The notes below the pieces were generated by a model that worked only from the letters and a program-made list of their open reading frames with translations, did not search any database and was not told the origin of the DNA. The position numbers were made by a program, and so were the translations under genes. This document shows, one piece after another, positions 8,575 through 16,895 of a stretch of DNA of 64,000 nt; the first letter of the stretch is position 1; the number at the start of each line of letters is the position of its first letter. This DNA comes from CAVXZE01 sp964615365 (GTDB taxonomy: Bacteria > Myxococcota_A > UBA9160 > UBA6930): NCBI GenBank assembly GCA_964615365.1, contig CAZTOU010000003.1, positions 62,001 to 126,000 of the forward strand, written 5' to 3'.

Positions 8575-10247
8575 CGATTCACCTCCCAGGTCCGGAGAAA
8601 TGCGACGAGAGATTCGATCTCCGCGTCGGTCAGGGCGGGCCGCAACGTCGAGGGTCTGGAGAATGCCGGCATCGAGGTGCCGGACCGGCCGCGGCGGATG
8701 GTCTCGAATAGATAGGTATCGGTGGCGCTGCGGAGTAGATTCGGATTGGCCAGGGCCGGGCCCTCCAGGCCCTGGCCCGCCTTGTCGTGGCACCCGGCGC
8801 AGTGGCGGGTGAAGAGGGACCCGCCCAGGTCCAGATCGCCGTCCACCCAGCGCGCGGGGCGGCCGTCCGCGGCGGGCCTCGCGCCCCCACCGAGGGAACG
8901 GAGATGACCGATGATGGCCTCGATCTCCTCCGGGCGCAGGCCTCCCTCCTTGTCGCCCCAGGCCGGCATCCGCCGTCCCGGGCGGCCATGCCGGATGTTC
9001 TGGCGGAGAAAATCGTCCGAGGCGACGGCGAGGAATTCCGCATTGCCGACGGCGGGGAAGGCCGCCATGCCCGGATAGCGCATGCCTTCGCCGTCGGGAC
9101 CATGGCACGCCGCGCAGAAAGTCTGGTAGAGCGTGTCCGGGTCGGTGGAGAACTCGCGCTCGTCGAGGCGCTCGGCGCGGACCCGGTCCATCGGCCACTC
9201 GGCCTCGGCGGACGTGCGGCGGCGCAGTGAGAGGAGATAGAAGTTCAGGGTGTCGATCTGCTCTTCGCGGAGACCCAGGACAGGCATCTGTGAGCCCGGC
9301 ACCACCTTCGCCGGTGATCGGAAATGCTCGGCCAGCCAGTTCTCGACAGTGTGCTCGCCGGGCACGTGGGTGAAGTCGAGGCGCGCGGGGTCGAGGAGCC
9401 CCTCGGCCGTCAGGTCGGGCCCGTCATCGCCGCCCACTCCCCCGACGCTGTGACAGCCGCGGCATCCCAGCGAGTGAAACAATGCCTTGGCATCCACCAA
9501 GCCGGGTGCGCCGATCCTGGTGCGCAGATACTGCTCGATGGCGTCTCGGGGCGCCTCGGGGACCTCCGCGAAGGAATGGCGCCATGCTCCCTCACGGGCC
9601 GCCCGGTGCTCCGCCAGGTGGTCTTCGTACCAGTCGGGGCGGAAGCCCGAAAGACCTACGCGCGAGAGATCCGGGCCCTCCATCCCTGCCGCACCGCCGG
9701 GACGGAAAGTGCCGCCTCGCCCGTCGAGGCGGTGACAGGCCAGGCAGTCGTGGCGCTCGAGAAGCGCGACCTGTCGATTCACCTGGTCGATGTTCGGAAT
9801 CGCCAGGTGGGTATGGCAGGTTCCGCACCCGGCTGAGGCGAAGCGTGCCGGGAGCATGGGCTCGGGCCAGTGATCGACGTCGCCGTGGGCGTCGGCGCTC
9901 ACCGTCGCCCGCCCCTGACCCCCGTGGCACGAGGTGCATCCGAGCTCCATCGGGTCATGGGGGACATCGGCGTGTGGGCCGAATAGGGGGTGGCCGCTGA
10001 TCGCCTCCACACCCGGCGCCATGCCCAGGTGACAGGAGACGCAGCGGTCGGCAGCTCCCTGACTCGGCACGACGACCTGACGGAGCTGGATGCTGAACCC
10101 CGCTTCGTCGCCTGTCGCGAGCCGGCCGCGGTAGTCCGTCTGAATGACGCGCCATTCCTGGAGCGCATTCTCCTGGTAGGCGGCCCAGACCAGCAGGACC
10201 AGGGACCCCAGGCTCGACCAAAGAAGAAGATGCTTGTTGAGTCTCAT
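8571..10247 (-). CDS. membrane-anchored heptaheme cytochrome c
   Basis: A 558-residue protein with an N-terminal membrane anchor (residues 5-22) and seven CxxCH motifs: CVSCH, CTSCH, CGTCH, CLACH, CRGCH, CAACH and CAGCH. The first four hemes are packed in about 110 residues. The last three sit in separate class I cytochrome c domains, each followed by its own Met ligand motif (GSQMPVLG, GRRMPAWG, GTSMPAFS). The gene follows cytochrome b by a few bases and overlaps nxrA, so it is well placed to carry electrons between the Rieske/cytochrome b complex and the Nxr-type enzyme. It would take the place of cytochrome c1. I know no named family with exactly this layout. Confidence 0.85.
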   Translation of the reverse strand: MRLNKHLLLWSSLGSLVLLVWAAYQENALQEWRVIQTDYRGRLATGDEAGFSIQLRQVVVPSQGAADRCVSCHLGMAPGVEAISGHPLFGPHADVPHDPMELGCTSCHGGQGRATVSADAHGDVDHWPEPMLPARFASAGCGTCHTHLAIPNIDQVNRQVALLERHDCLACHRLDGRGGTFRPGGAAGMEGPDLSRVGLSGFRPDWYEDHLAEHRAAREGAWRHSFAEVPEAPRDAIEQYLRTRIGAPGLVDAKALFHSLGCRGCHSVGGVGGDDGPDLTAEGLLDPARLDFTHVPGEHTVENWLAEHFRSPAKVVPGSQMPVLGLREEQIDTLNFYLLSLRRRTSAEAEWPMDRVRAERLDEREFSTDPDTLYQTFCAACHGPDGEGMRYPGMAAFPAVGNAEFLAVASDDFLRQNIRHGRPGRRMPAWGDKEGGLRPEEIEAIIGHLRSLGGGARPAADGRPARWVDGDLDLGGSLFTRHCAGCHDKAGQGLEGPALANPNLLRSATDTYLFETIRRGRSGTSMPAFSRPSTLRPALTDAEIESLVAFLRTWEVNR

Positions 10248-10248
10248 C

Positions 10249-11796
10249 TCAGTGCACCGGCCAGTTGGCTTGCGACCAGTAGAACTCCCAGTTGGGCCCG
10301 CGGAGATAGGTTCCGATGATCGTCAGAACGATGAACCCGCACAGGAAACAAGTGAACACAGCGATCGCCCCGGCACGAGTCGAGTTGTATCTCCGGACCA
10401 CCCAGACGGAGTAAAGGAAGTAGATCAGCACCAGGACGGTTCCCGGATTGATGGAGGTGATCAGGAGCTGCGGAACGTCGGGCCACCACCCACGGAGCCA
10501 GCCGAACTGGATTGCGAACGCCTCGATTCCAATCACCGCCGCCAGGCCGAAGGCCACCGAACCCCAGAACAGGGACACGCCGCCCGGACCGCCCAGCCAG
10601 AGGCCCGTGCCATCGCGCTCGCGGTCGAGATAGGGGATCAGGGCGAGGGCGATCACGCTCAGCGTGGGAATGCCGATCCCGCCCATGAAAGCGGAAAACG
10701 ACACCAGCTCCTGGAGCCCGAGGAAGTACCAGGGCGCCTTGGCCGGGTTCTCGGGTATCTGGGGATTGGCCAGCTCCTTGAGTGGCGCGTCCCAGAAGAC
10801 CGCCAGAAGCACGCAGATGAAGATGGTGAACATGAGCACGCCCACCTCGGCGTAGAACACGTGGGGCATGGTGGGGAGCGTGTTCTCCGGTCCCTGGTTC
10901 ACCTGAGGTGTGCGCCCGCGGACGATCGCCGCGAGCTGGTAGGTCTTCTTGGGCTGCTCGGTAAAGACGGGATAGGTGCCGGGAAGGGGTGGCCCCAGGC
11001 GCTGGTCGGCGTCATCCGGTCGCGCCAGGCCTCCGTCCTTGCGGATGCGCCAGAAGTGAACGGCGAGCAGGGCCACCAGGATCAGCGGGAGAATCATGAT
11101 GTGGAGCAGATAGAACCGGAGCAGTGCCTCCTTGCCGACCTCCTCGGAGCCGAGCAGGAGCAGCTTCTGCAGACCACCCGGGTCGAAGATGTGGGTGACT
11201 CCGAGCGCGTCGGTCACCTCCCGCGGCGACTGCGCGATGTTGGCTCCGATGGTGATGGCCCAGTATGCCAGCTGGTCCCACGGCAGCAGGTAGCCGGTGA
11301 ATGCCAGCCCCAGCGTCAGCGCCATCAGGAGAATCCCCGCCACCCAGTTGAACTCGCGCGGCTTCCGGTAGGCCGCCGTGTAGAACACTCGTGCCATGTG
11401 CAGGAAGACCGCCACCACCATCAGGTTGCAGGCCCAGCGGTGCAGATTGCGCACGAACCGTCCGGTCGGAACGACGAAGTGGATGTCCTTCATCGATTCG
11501 TACGCGCCTTCCGGGTACGGCATGTAGTAGAACATCAGCAGGATGCCGGTGACCACGGTCAGCATGAACGACCAGAAGGTGATGAGCCCCAATCCCCAGG
11601 TCGTCGGCCAGCGCAGGCTCCAGCGGTGAACCCGCGTGGAGTGGAGGTGGTAGAAGACGTTTCCGAAGACGAAGGCCGATCGCGTTCGGTCCGTCGTCGG
11701 CCTTCCCGAACGAAAGGCCGTCTCCCAGAAGGCGCGCGGCAGCGCCCTCAGGTTGGCGACGAGCCGCGGGAGCGCGGGCGGAGACGCCTGACTCAT
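10249..11796 (-). CDS. cytochrome b of a Rieske/cytochrome b complex
   Basis: A 515-residue integral membrane protein combining the cytochrome b6-like N-terminal part and the subunit IV-like C-terminal part. Heme ligand pairs are visible: HRWACNLMVVAVFLH (His-x13-His, second helix) and HIMILPLILVALLAVH (His-x14-His, fourth helix); the x14 spacing is of the b6f/menaquinol type. The quinol-site motif PEWY is replaced by KAPWYFLGLQE, as seen in several menaquinone-using complexes. It oxidises or reduces quinone and exchanges electrons with the Rieske protein. ATG at 11796 with ggag upstream; it overlaps the Rieske stop by 4 bp. Confidence 0.92.
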   Translation of the reverse strand: MSQASPPALPRLVANLRALPRAFWETAFRSGRPTTDRTRSAFVFGNVFYHLHSTRVHRWSLRWPTTWGLGLITFWSFMLTVVTGILLMFYYMPYPEGAYESMKDIHFVVPTGRFVRNLHRWACNLMVVAVFLHMARVFYTAAYRKPREFNWVAGILLMALTLGLAFTGYLLPWDQLAYWAITIGANIAQSPREVTDALGVTHIFDPGGLQKLLLLGSEEVGKEALLRFYLLHIMILPLILVALLAVHFWRIRKDGGLARPDDADQRLGPPLPGTYPVFTEQPKKTYQLAAIVRGRTPQVNQGPENTLPTMPHVFYAEVGVLMFTIFICVLLAVFWDAPLKELANPQIPENPAKAPWYFLGLQELVSFSAFMGGIGIPTLSVIALALIPYLDRERDGTGLWLGGPGGVSLFWGSVAFGLAAVIGIEAFAIQFGWLRGWWPDVPQLLITSINPGTVLVLIYFLYSVWVVRRYNSTRAGAIAVFTCFLCGFIVLTIIGTYLRGPNWEFYWSQANWPVH

Positions 11797-12290
11797 GCCA
11801 TCTCCTTGGTTCCGAGAGGTACGGTGCTGCCCTCGTCGATGAGGTAGGTGTTGTCCGCGGCTCGGGCGACGGCCAGCCAGTCGAGGGGCCTGGGCGCTGG
11901 CCCGCGGATCACGTCGCCATTGGCATCGAAGCGAGAGCCGTGGCAGGGGCAGTCGAAACCGGTCGGCACGGGATTGACGATGCAGCCGAGGTGGGTGCAG
12001 ATCTTCGAGATCGCGTAGACACCATCCCCGTCGCGGAAGACCGCGACCGATCGCCCCGGGGGCTGATAGGGCTCTCCCGGCGGGAGCGACTCTGGCAGCG
12101 TCACTCGAAACTTCTTGGAGGGCGACGGGAGCACGGCCGTCTTGGGGAGGCGCGCGAGGCCCAACGTCGCGAAGAGACAGGCGGCGGCCGCCGAGCACTT
12201 GGCGGCCAGGCCGAGAAAGTCCCGGCGCGCCACCGCCTCCGGGTCGAGGCGGGACCGGATCTCACCGTCCGATGAGGGCTTGGTGGTCAT
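11793..12290 (-). CDS. Rieske iron-sulfur protein
   Basis: A 165-residue protein with a twin-arginine-like anchor (ARRDFLGLAAK then an Ala-rich membrane helix, residues 20-48) and a C-terminal Rieske domain. The 2Fe-2S ligands are in CTHLGC and CPCHGS, both complete, including the disulfide cysteines. The start at 12290 is an ATG overlapping the stop of the upstream oxidoreductase (ATGA); a longer frame exists but lies inside that gene. It works with the cytochrome b encoded immediately downstream at the outer face of the membrane. Confidence 0.93.
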   Translation of the reverse strand: MTTKPSSDGEIRSRLDPEAVARRDFLGLAAKCSAAAACLFATLGLARLPKTAVLPSPSKKFRVTLPESLPPGEPYQPPGRSVAVFRDGDGVYAISKICTHLGCIVNPVPTGFDCPCHGSRFDANGDVIRGPAPRPLDWLAVARAADNTYLIDEGSTVPLGTKEMA

Positions 12291-14215
12291 GCTGTGGCTC
12301 TCCAACTCGCGTTGAATTGAGTGCGCTCCATCGAGATCGCGTCGACAGGGCAGCGCATCTCGCACGCGGCGCAGCGGATGCAGCGGTCCTCATCCTTGAG
12401 GATGACGCAGTTCTCGTCACGACTGGCCTCGGCGCCGAGCGTGCCCTCGACCACGGCTTCGAGGTCGGCGGTCGGCTCGAGATCAACGAGGGGAACGATC
12501 TTGAGGCACAGGGTCGGGCAGACATCCACGCAACCCCCGCACAGCACGCAGCGCTCGCCATCGAACACGGGGGTCACGCCGCAGTCGAGGCAACGCGAGG
12601 CCTCACGGCGGGCCTGCTCCTCGCTGTAGCCGACCTCGACCAGGGCACCCGGCTTCGCCAGGCGCTCTACCGGTGACAGCGTGGGCACCTCGACGCGGCG
12701 AATCGCCTCGTAGCCACGCTCGCGACGGTGTCGCTCGATCGGGATATGGGATTCCACCATCTCGGGACGGATGGTGCGGCCGGTCACGTGCCGGTAGACC
12801 GAGCGAGCGCACTGCTTGCCCAAGGCCACCGCGTCGATCAGGAGCTTGGTGCCGTGAGCGAGATCACCCGCGACGAAGACGCCGGGGGCGGTCGTCTCCA
12901 GGCTCTCGGGATCGATCGTGGGCCAGCCGGGACGGAACTGCTCGACGTCCGATCCCCCGTCTTCGAGGAAGGTGAGGTCCGTGGACTGGCCGGCGGCCAG
13001 CAGCACCGTGTCGCACGCCAGGGACTGCCGCTCCGAGTCGTCGTAGACCGGGGCGAAGCGCCGCTGTTCGTCGTAGACCTGGGTGCAGCGGCGGAAGATG
13101 ACCCCCGTCACCGCTCCGCCATTCTCGCGGGAGATCTCGACAGGGCCCCAGCCGTTCTGGCGCTCGATGCCCTCCTCATCTCCCTCGCGGATCTCGACCG
13201 TGTCCGCGGGCATCTCCTCCAGCGTCTCGAGCGAGAAGAGCCGAACCAGGCGCGTTCCAGGGAGCCGGGCCGCCGTGCGGGCGGTGTCATAGGCGGCCTG
13301 GCGCAGCACGGTGCGGGCGACGTCGTAGGCCACGTTGCCGCCGCCGATCACCACGACCTCCTGGCCGAGGTCGAGGGGCTCGCCGAGCGCCACGGAGCGG
13401 AGCAGATCCACGCCCCCGTAGACGCGCGGACCTCGCTCGCCGGGCAGATCGAGTCCTCGGGATCGCTTCGCCCCGACGCCCAAGATGACCGCCGCGAAGT
13501 CACGGCGCAGGTCGGCGAAGGAGACGTCCTCGCCCACGGTCACCCCACAGCGGATCTCTACCCCCAGGGCCTCGATCACGGCCACCTCGCGGCGGATCAG
13601 GTCGCGTGGAAGTCGGTACTCGGGAACACCGAGATAGAGCATCCCGGTCGCGACGGGTTCGGACTCGAAGACCACGGGGCGGAAGCCCATCAGTGCCAGA
13701 TCGTGGGCCGCGGACAGGCCGGCGGGGCCGGCGCCGACGATGGCGACCTTCTCTCCATCGACCGGTTCGAACCCACCGCGGATCGATGCTCGGATCAGCA
13801 CCGCCAGCTCCTCGGCGTCCGCACAGACCTCCGGGACGTAGGATCGAACCGACTCCCACACCTCCTCCGGGGGCCGGCTGTCCACCCCGCAGCGCTCGCA
13901 AGCGTATCTCTTGAGCGCGCGGATGGAGATGGGTCGGTCGTCAGCGACGTAGTGTCCGTCGTCGTCGAGCTGGGGGATATTACCGCGCCGGCACGCCGTC
14001 TCGCACGGTGCGCCGCAGATCCGCCCGCAGATGGAGGAGAAGGGGTTGGGCCCGCGCGCGATCAGGTAGGCCTCCTCGAAGCGCCCCTCCGCGATCGCCC
14101 TCACGTAGCCCCGCGCATCGGTATGGACGGGGCAGGCATCCTGGCACGAGATGAGGCGACGGTGATACCCGGCCCCGGGAACCTCGGTTCGAAGAAGTCC
14201 GAATCCGCCGCTCAC
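12287..14215 (-). CDS. GltD-like FAD/NAD(P) oxidoreductase with C-terminal ferredoxin domain
   Basis: A 642-residue cytoplasmic flavoprotein. Residues 20-110 form the GltD-type FeS domain (CQDACPVH, SICGRICGAPCETAC). A first Rossmann motif, VAIVGAGPAGLSAA, near residue 160 binds FAD, and a second, VVVIGGGNVAYDVA, near 295 binds NAD(P). The C-terminus carries two 4Fe-4S motifs (CVLCGGCVDVCP and CIRCAACEMRCP). It opens the operon, with a GTG start preceded by aggag. Anammox Rieske/cytochrome b complexes also carry an NAD(P) oxidoreductase of this type, so it may let NAD(P)H exchange electrons with the bc complex at the inner membrane face. That link is an inference from context. Confidence 0.85.
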   Translation of the reverse strand: MSGGFGLLRTEVPGAGYHRRLISCQDACPVHTDARGYVRAIAEGRFEEAYLIARGPNPFSSICGRICGAPCETACRRGNIPQLDDDGHYVADDRPISIRALKRYACERCGVDSRPPEEVWESVRSYVPEVCADAEELAVLIRASIRGGFEPVDGEKVAIVGAGPAGLSAAHDLALMGFRPVVFESEPVATGMLYLGVPEYRLPRDLIRREVAVIEALGVEIRCGVTVGEDVSFADLRRDFAAVILGVGAKRSRGLDLPGERGPRVYGGVDLLRSVALGEPLDLGQEVVVIGGGNVAYDVARTVLRQAAYDTARTAARLPGTRLVRLFSLETLEEMPADTVEIREGDEEGIERQNGWGPVEISRENGGAVTGVIFRRCTQVYDEQRRFAPVYDDSERQSLACDTVLLAAGQSTDLTFLEDGGSDVEQFRPGWPTIDPESLETTAPGVFVAGDLAHGTKLLIDAVALGKQCARSVYRHVTGRTIRPEMVESHIPIERHRRERGYEAIRRVEVPTLSPVERLAKPGALVEVGYSEEQARREASRCLDCGVTPVFDGERCVLCGGCVDVCPTLCLKIVPLVDLEPTADLEAVVEGTLGAEASRDENCVILKDEDRCIRCAACEMRCPVDAISMERTQFNASWRATA

Positions 14216-14712
14216 CGGGTCTCCTGCTCCCCGCTCGGGCTCGGAGGGTAAGGCGGGGCAGGCTTCTGTCCCGTCTCCTCAGTCGCCCCCGGGCAACGCC
14301 GCCAACAGGCTCTTGATCTCAAGATGTCCTCAGCCGCTTCCCGAGCCGCCGAGCGGCGAGGTTCGATGGCCGACACGGCGACCGGAGTCAATACCACGTG
14401 AAGTGCCATCTTTGGGCTTGATTTCGTGAGCTTCTGCTGCCGGCACTCCCAATGGTGGGGAGCCCGGATTTCCTCTACCGCCCACATCCTGCTCCGACCG
14501 CGACAACACTTCGTTGATCCAGATCAAGTCCGAGGTTTTTCTGTCGTTTTTTTCGAGCCGCTCGCTGCTGCCACGGCATTGCGGCGCGGCACGGCTCTTC
14601 CCCCGCGAGACGGGATCTGGGAGGCGGGAGACCTCCCGGATCCGCGGGGTCGGGTCGATCCCAGATGCGTGCGTTGGCCCCTTCCGGGGATTGGAATGGC
14701 GAGGTTACTTCG
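14216..14712. other. intergenic region upstream of the Nxr operon
   Basis: About 500 bp without a credible gene, between the end of napB and the start of the flavoprotein gene, both on the minus strand. It contains a perfect FNR-type palindrome (14514-14527). A set of overlapping inverted repeats at about 14615-14680 (GGGAGG/CCTCCC inside ATCTGGGA/TCCCAGAT) could be a terminator for the nap operon or an alternative RNA fold. The region from 14216 to about 14500 would be a long untranslated leader if transcription starts near the palindrome. Confidence 0.5.
14514..14527. promoter_or_regulatory. FNR/Dnr-type operator upstream of the Nxr operon
   Basis: TTGATCCAGATCAA matches the Crp/Fnr-family consensus TTGAT-N4-ATCAA exactly. 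It lies about 300 bp upstream of the first gene of the nine-gene Nxr/Rieske operon. Two similar boxes occur upstream of nap and the porin/regulator pair, and a matching regulator gene is at 22583. Confidence 0.7.
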
Positions 14713-15261
14713 CTAGCGGCTTTCCTTACCCGCGTCCTTCTCTTCCTCGGAGGGCAACAGGCTGCCGGGCGTCTTCACGTTCATCGCCTGGGGGGTGTGG
14801 CACATGGTGCAGTTGAAGCGGGTGCCGGCTACGTCGTCGCCCTTCTTGTATCCCTGCACCTTCCATACCATGGCCTCTCCGGGCTGACCCTTGGCCATGA
14901 CCGCCGCCTGGAAGTGGGACTCGGGGAGGGGGGCATCCTCCTCGCCGCTGGTATTGTCGGGGTGGTGGCAGTCCAGGCAGTCGTTCGATCCCGAGGTGAT
15001 CGGCAGCATGTCCTCGACGCTGTGAAGGATCTGGGGCGGCGCGGTCTCGAAGGCCCGCGCGAGGATGCCCGCCTCACCCGGATCCGCGTCCCCGTACACT
15101 GCCAGCGCCTGAGAGCTCATTGCGCCCAGGTCCACGTCCCGGAAGTAGATGTCCACTCCGTCTTCCACCTCTGCCATCTCATGCTGGCCTTCGGAAGGCG
15201 CCATCAACACCAGCGCGAGCAGCGCCAGGATCCATGCGGCGAATTTCGTGTTTCTTCCCAT
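14713..15261 (-). CDS. napB: periplasmic diheme cytochrome c, nitrate reductase small subunit NapB
   Basis: A 182-residue secreted protein with a signal peptide (residues 1-25) and two CxxCH motifs (CLDCH near residue 107 and CTMCH near residue 152), as in NapB. NapB receives electrons from NapGH and passes them to NapA. The start at 15261 is preceded by ggagg. The first 83 bp lie inside the reading frame of napH, which is unusual for neighbouring genes. Last gene of the nap operon. Confidence 0.85.
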   Translation of the reverse strand: MGRNTKFAAWILALLALVLMAPSEGQHEMAEVEDGVDIYFRDVDLGAMSSQALAVYGDADPGEAGILARAFETAPPQILHSVEDMLPITSGSNDCLDCHHPDNTSGEEDAPLPESHFQAAVMAKGQPGEAMVWKVQGYKKGDDVAGTRFNCTMCHTPQAMNVKTPGSLLPSEEEKDAGKESR

Positions 15262-16102
15262 GGGGACCTCCGTCTCCTTGGTCTCGCCCGTCGTCGGGGA
15301 CGGGGTGTGAGTTGAATCTCGAGATGAAGCTGAACGCATTGCCAGGACAGACCTCCAGGCATCGCGCGCAGTTCAGACACTGGCCCTCGCTGATGAATCC
15401 CCTCGCCTCCATCTCGTCGAAGCGGATCACCTGCGGCTCCGGACAGACCGGCACGCAGTCTCCGCATCGATCGCAGCGGCTGGGATCGAATCCGATCCTG
15501 AGGATCGAGAGGTGTCCGACCAGCGAGTAGAAGGCGCCCAGCGGGCAGAGGGATCCACACCAGCCGTAACGCAGCACATAGAGGTCGAGCAGGAAGATCC
15601 CCGCGACCGAGAGCAGGCCGAATCCGACTCCGAAGATCAGCTCGCGGTGCAGCATGCCGATCGGGCTCAGCCACTCGAAGGCCGCCACACCGAGCAGAGC
15701 GGAGAGCCCGATCGCCAGGCCCATCACCCAGAAGCGTGTTCCCCGAGCCACCCGGAACCCCGCTTGGATTCCCAGGCGCTGCCGGAGCCAGCCGGCGAGG
15801 TCGGTGATCATGTTGAGCGGGCAGACCCAGGCGCAGAAGCTCCGCCCTCCCACCAGCAGGTAGAAGAGCAGAACGACCAGCGCGCCGATCAGGACCGTGG
15901 CGGAGAGCGCCTGTCCCGTGGCGAGGATCTGAAGCACCGCGAATGGATCCGAAAGGGGAACCGTGCGCAGCAGCCGCGAGCTGCTCAGATTGCCGGTCAA
16001 CACGCCCAGGTGCTGATGGGCCCCGAGCCAGAAGAGCAGCAGGATCCCCACCTGGCTCAGGCGGCGTAGCAGCAGGTACGGATGGCTCCGAAGCCAGGTC
16101 AT
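15179..16102 (-). CDS. napH: quinol dehydrogenase membrane component NapH
   Basis: A 307-residue membrane protein with about four transmembrane helices, the NapH/CcoG-type cysteine motifs CAWVCP and CGSLCP, and two C-terminal 4Fe-4S motifs (CDRCGDCVPVCP and CLNCARCLEVCP). NapH with NapG oxidises menaquinol for the periplasmic nitrate reductase when NapC is absent, as here. The ATG at 16102 overlaps the napG stop. The last 40 or so residues are polar and out of family character and overlap napB by 83 bp; this is either a real overlap or a frame disruption near the 3' end. Confidence 0.88.
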   Translation of the reverse strand: MTWLRSHPYLLLRRLSQVGILLLFWLGAHQHLGVLTGNLSSSRLLRTVPLSDPFAVLQILATGQALSATVLIGALVVLLFYLLVGGRSFCAWVCPLNMITDLAGWLRQRLGIQAGFRVARGTRFWVMGLAIGLSALLGVAAFEWLSPIGMLHRELIFGVGFGLLSVAGIFLLDLYVLRYGWCGSLCPLGAFYSLVGHLSILRIGFDPSRCDRCGDCVPVCPEPQVIRFDEMEARGFISEGQCLNCARCLEVCPGNAFSFISRFNSHPVPDDGRDQGDGGPHGKKHEIRRMDPGAARAGVDGAFRRPA

Positions 16103-16893
16103 CGGTTCTCGATCCCCGAGAGATCTTCCAGCTCCTCGAGCACGCGCTCGGTGTTGTCCCTCCACAGGCCGGGCTCCGGCGTGCTGTCGGAAGGCCCGAA
16201 GTCGCGGCTGATCGCCGGCCTCTCCTTCCACCCGAATCGGTAGTTGTCGCCGAGTCTCCCCATCGCGAGCTGGCGCGGCATCACCTTGATCGCCGCCTCG
16301 TCGAGCGGACAGGCGTGTTCACACACCCCACAGCCGGTGCAGGCGTCGGAGCGGACCACGGGGAGGAAGAAGGCGTGCTTCCCGGTGCGCTCCTGGGGCT
16401 GGAACGCGAGGGCGATTGCCTCTCCCATCAACGGGCAGGCCCGGTAGCACACCTCGCAGCGCAGGCCCTGAAAGGCCAGGCAGTTCTCCTGGTCGCTCAG
16501 CACCGCCAGGCCCATGCGGGCATCTTCGATCGGCGTTCCCGGTACCAGCGCTCCGGTGGGGCAGGCGGCGATGCAGGGCGCGTCCGGGCACAGGTAGCAG
16601 GGCACCTGGCGCGGCTCGAAGTAGGGGCTGCCGAGCGCTGCCGTTTCCCCGGCCCGGGCCAGCCGCAGCGTGCCGTAGGGACACGCCTCCACGCACTGTC
16701 CGCACTTGATGCAGGCCGCCAGGAAGTCGCTCCCCTGCTGAGCACCCGGTGGCCGGCGCGGAAGCTCGCTTCCACGGGCGTCTTCGAGGGCGTAGGACCA
16801 GAGGATCCCACCGACGCCCGCCAGCGCCAGCTCGCGGCCCCGGAGCCAGCCGGTCAGGAACCGGCGTTTGCTGCCCTCGCCCCCAGCGCTCAT
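16099..16893 (-). CDS. napG: ferredoxin-type quinol dehydrogenase subunit NapG
   Basis: A 264-residue protein with a twin-arginine signal (KRRFLTG) and four 4Fe-4S motifs: CIKCGQCVEACP, CYLCPDAPCIAACP, CLAFQGLRCEVCYRACP and CTGCGVCEHACP. This layout is that of NapG, the periplasmic partner of NapH. It sits directly after napA (2-bp gap) and overlaps napH, in the order A-G-H-B known from Campylobacterota-type nap clusters. Confidence 0.92.
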   Translation of the reverse strand: MSAGGEGSKRRFLTGWLRGRELALAGVGGILWSYALEDARGSELPRRPPGAQQGSDFLAACIKCGQCVEACPYGTLRLARAGETAALGSPYFEPRQVPCYLCPDAPCIAACPTGALVPGTPIEDARMGLAVLSDQENCLAFQGLRCEVCYRACPLMGEAIALAFQPQERTGKHAFFLPVVRSDACTGCGVCEHACPLDEAAIKVMPRQLAMGRLGDNYRFGWKERPAISRDFGPSDSTPEPGLWRDNTERVLEELEDLSGIENR

Positions 16894-16895
16894 GC

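Noticed and set aside
8575..9198. N-terminal extension of the nxrA frame to 9198
   Set aside because: The frame is open upstream, but the extension is Arg/Gly-rich noise inside the heptaheme gene; the Tat signal and ribosome site place the start at 8574.
12728..14251. 507-codon plus-strand frame opposite the flavoprotein gene
   Set aside because: Shadow frame; the minus-strand flavoprotein has complete FAD, NAD(P) and FeS motifs.
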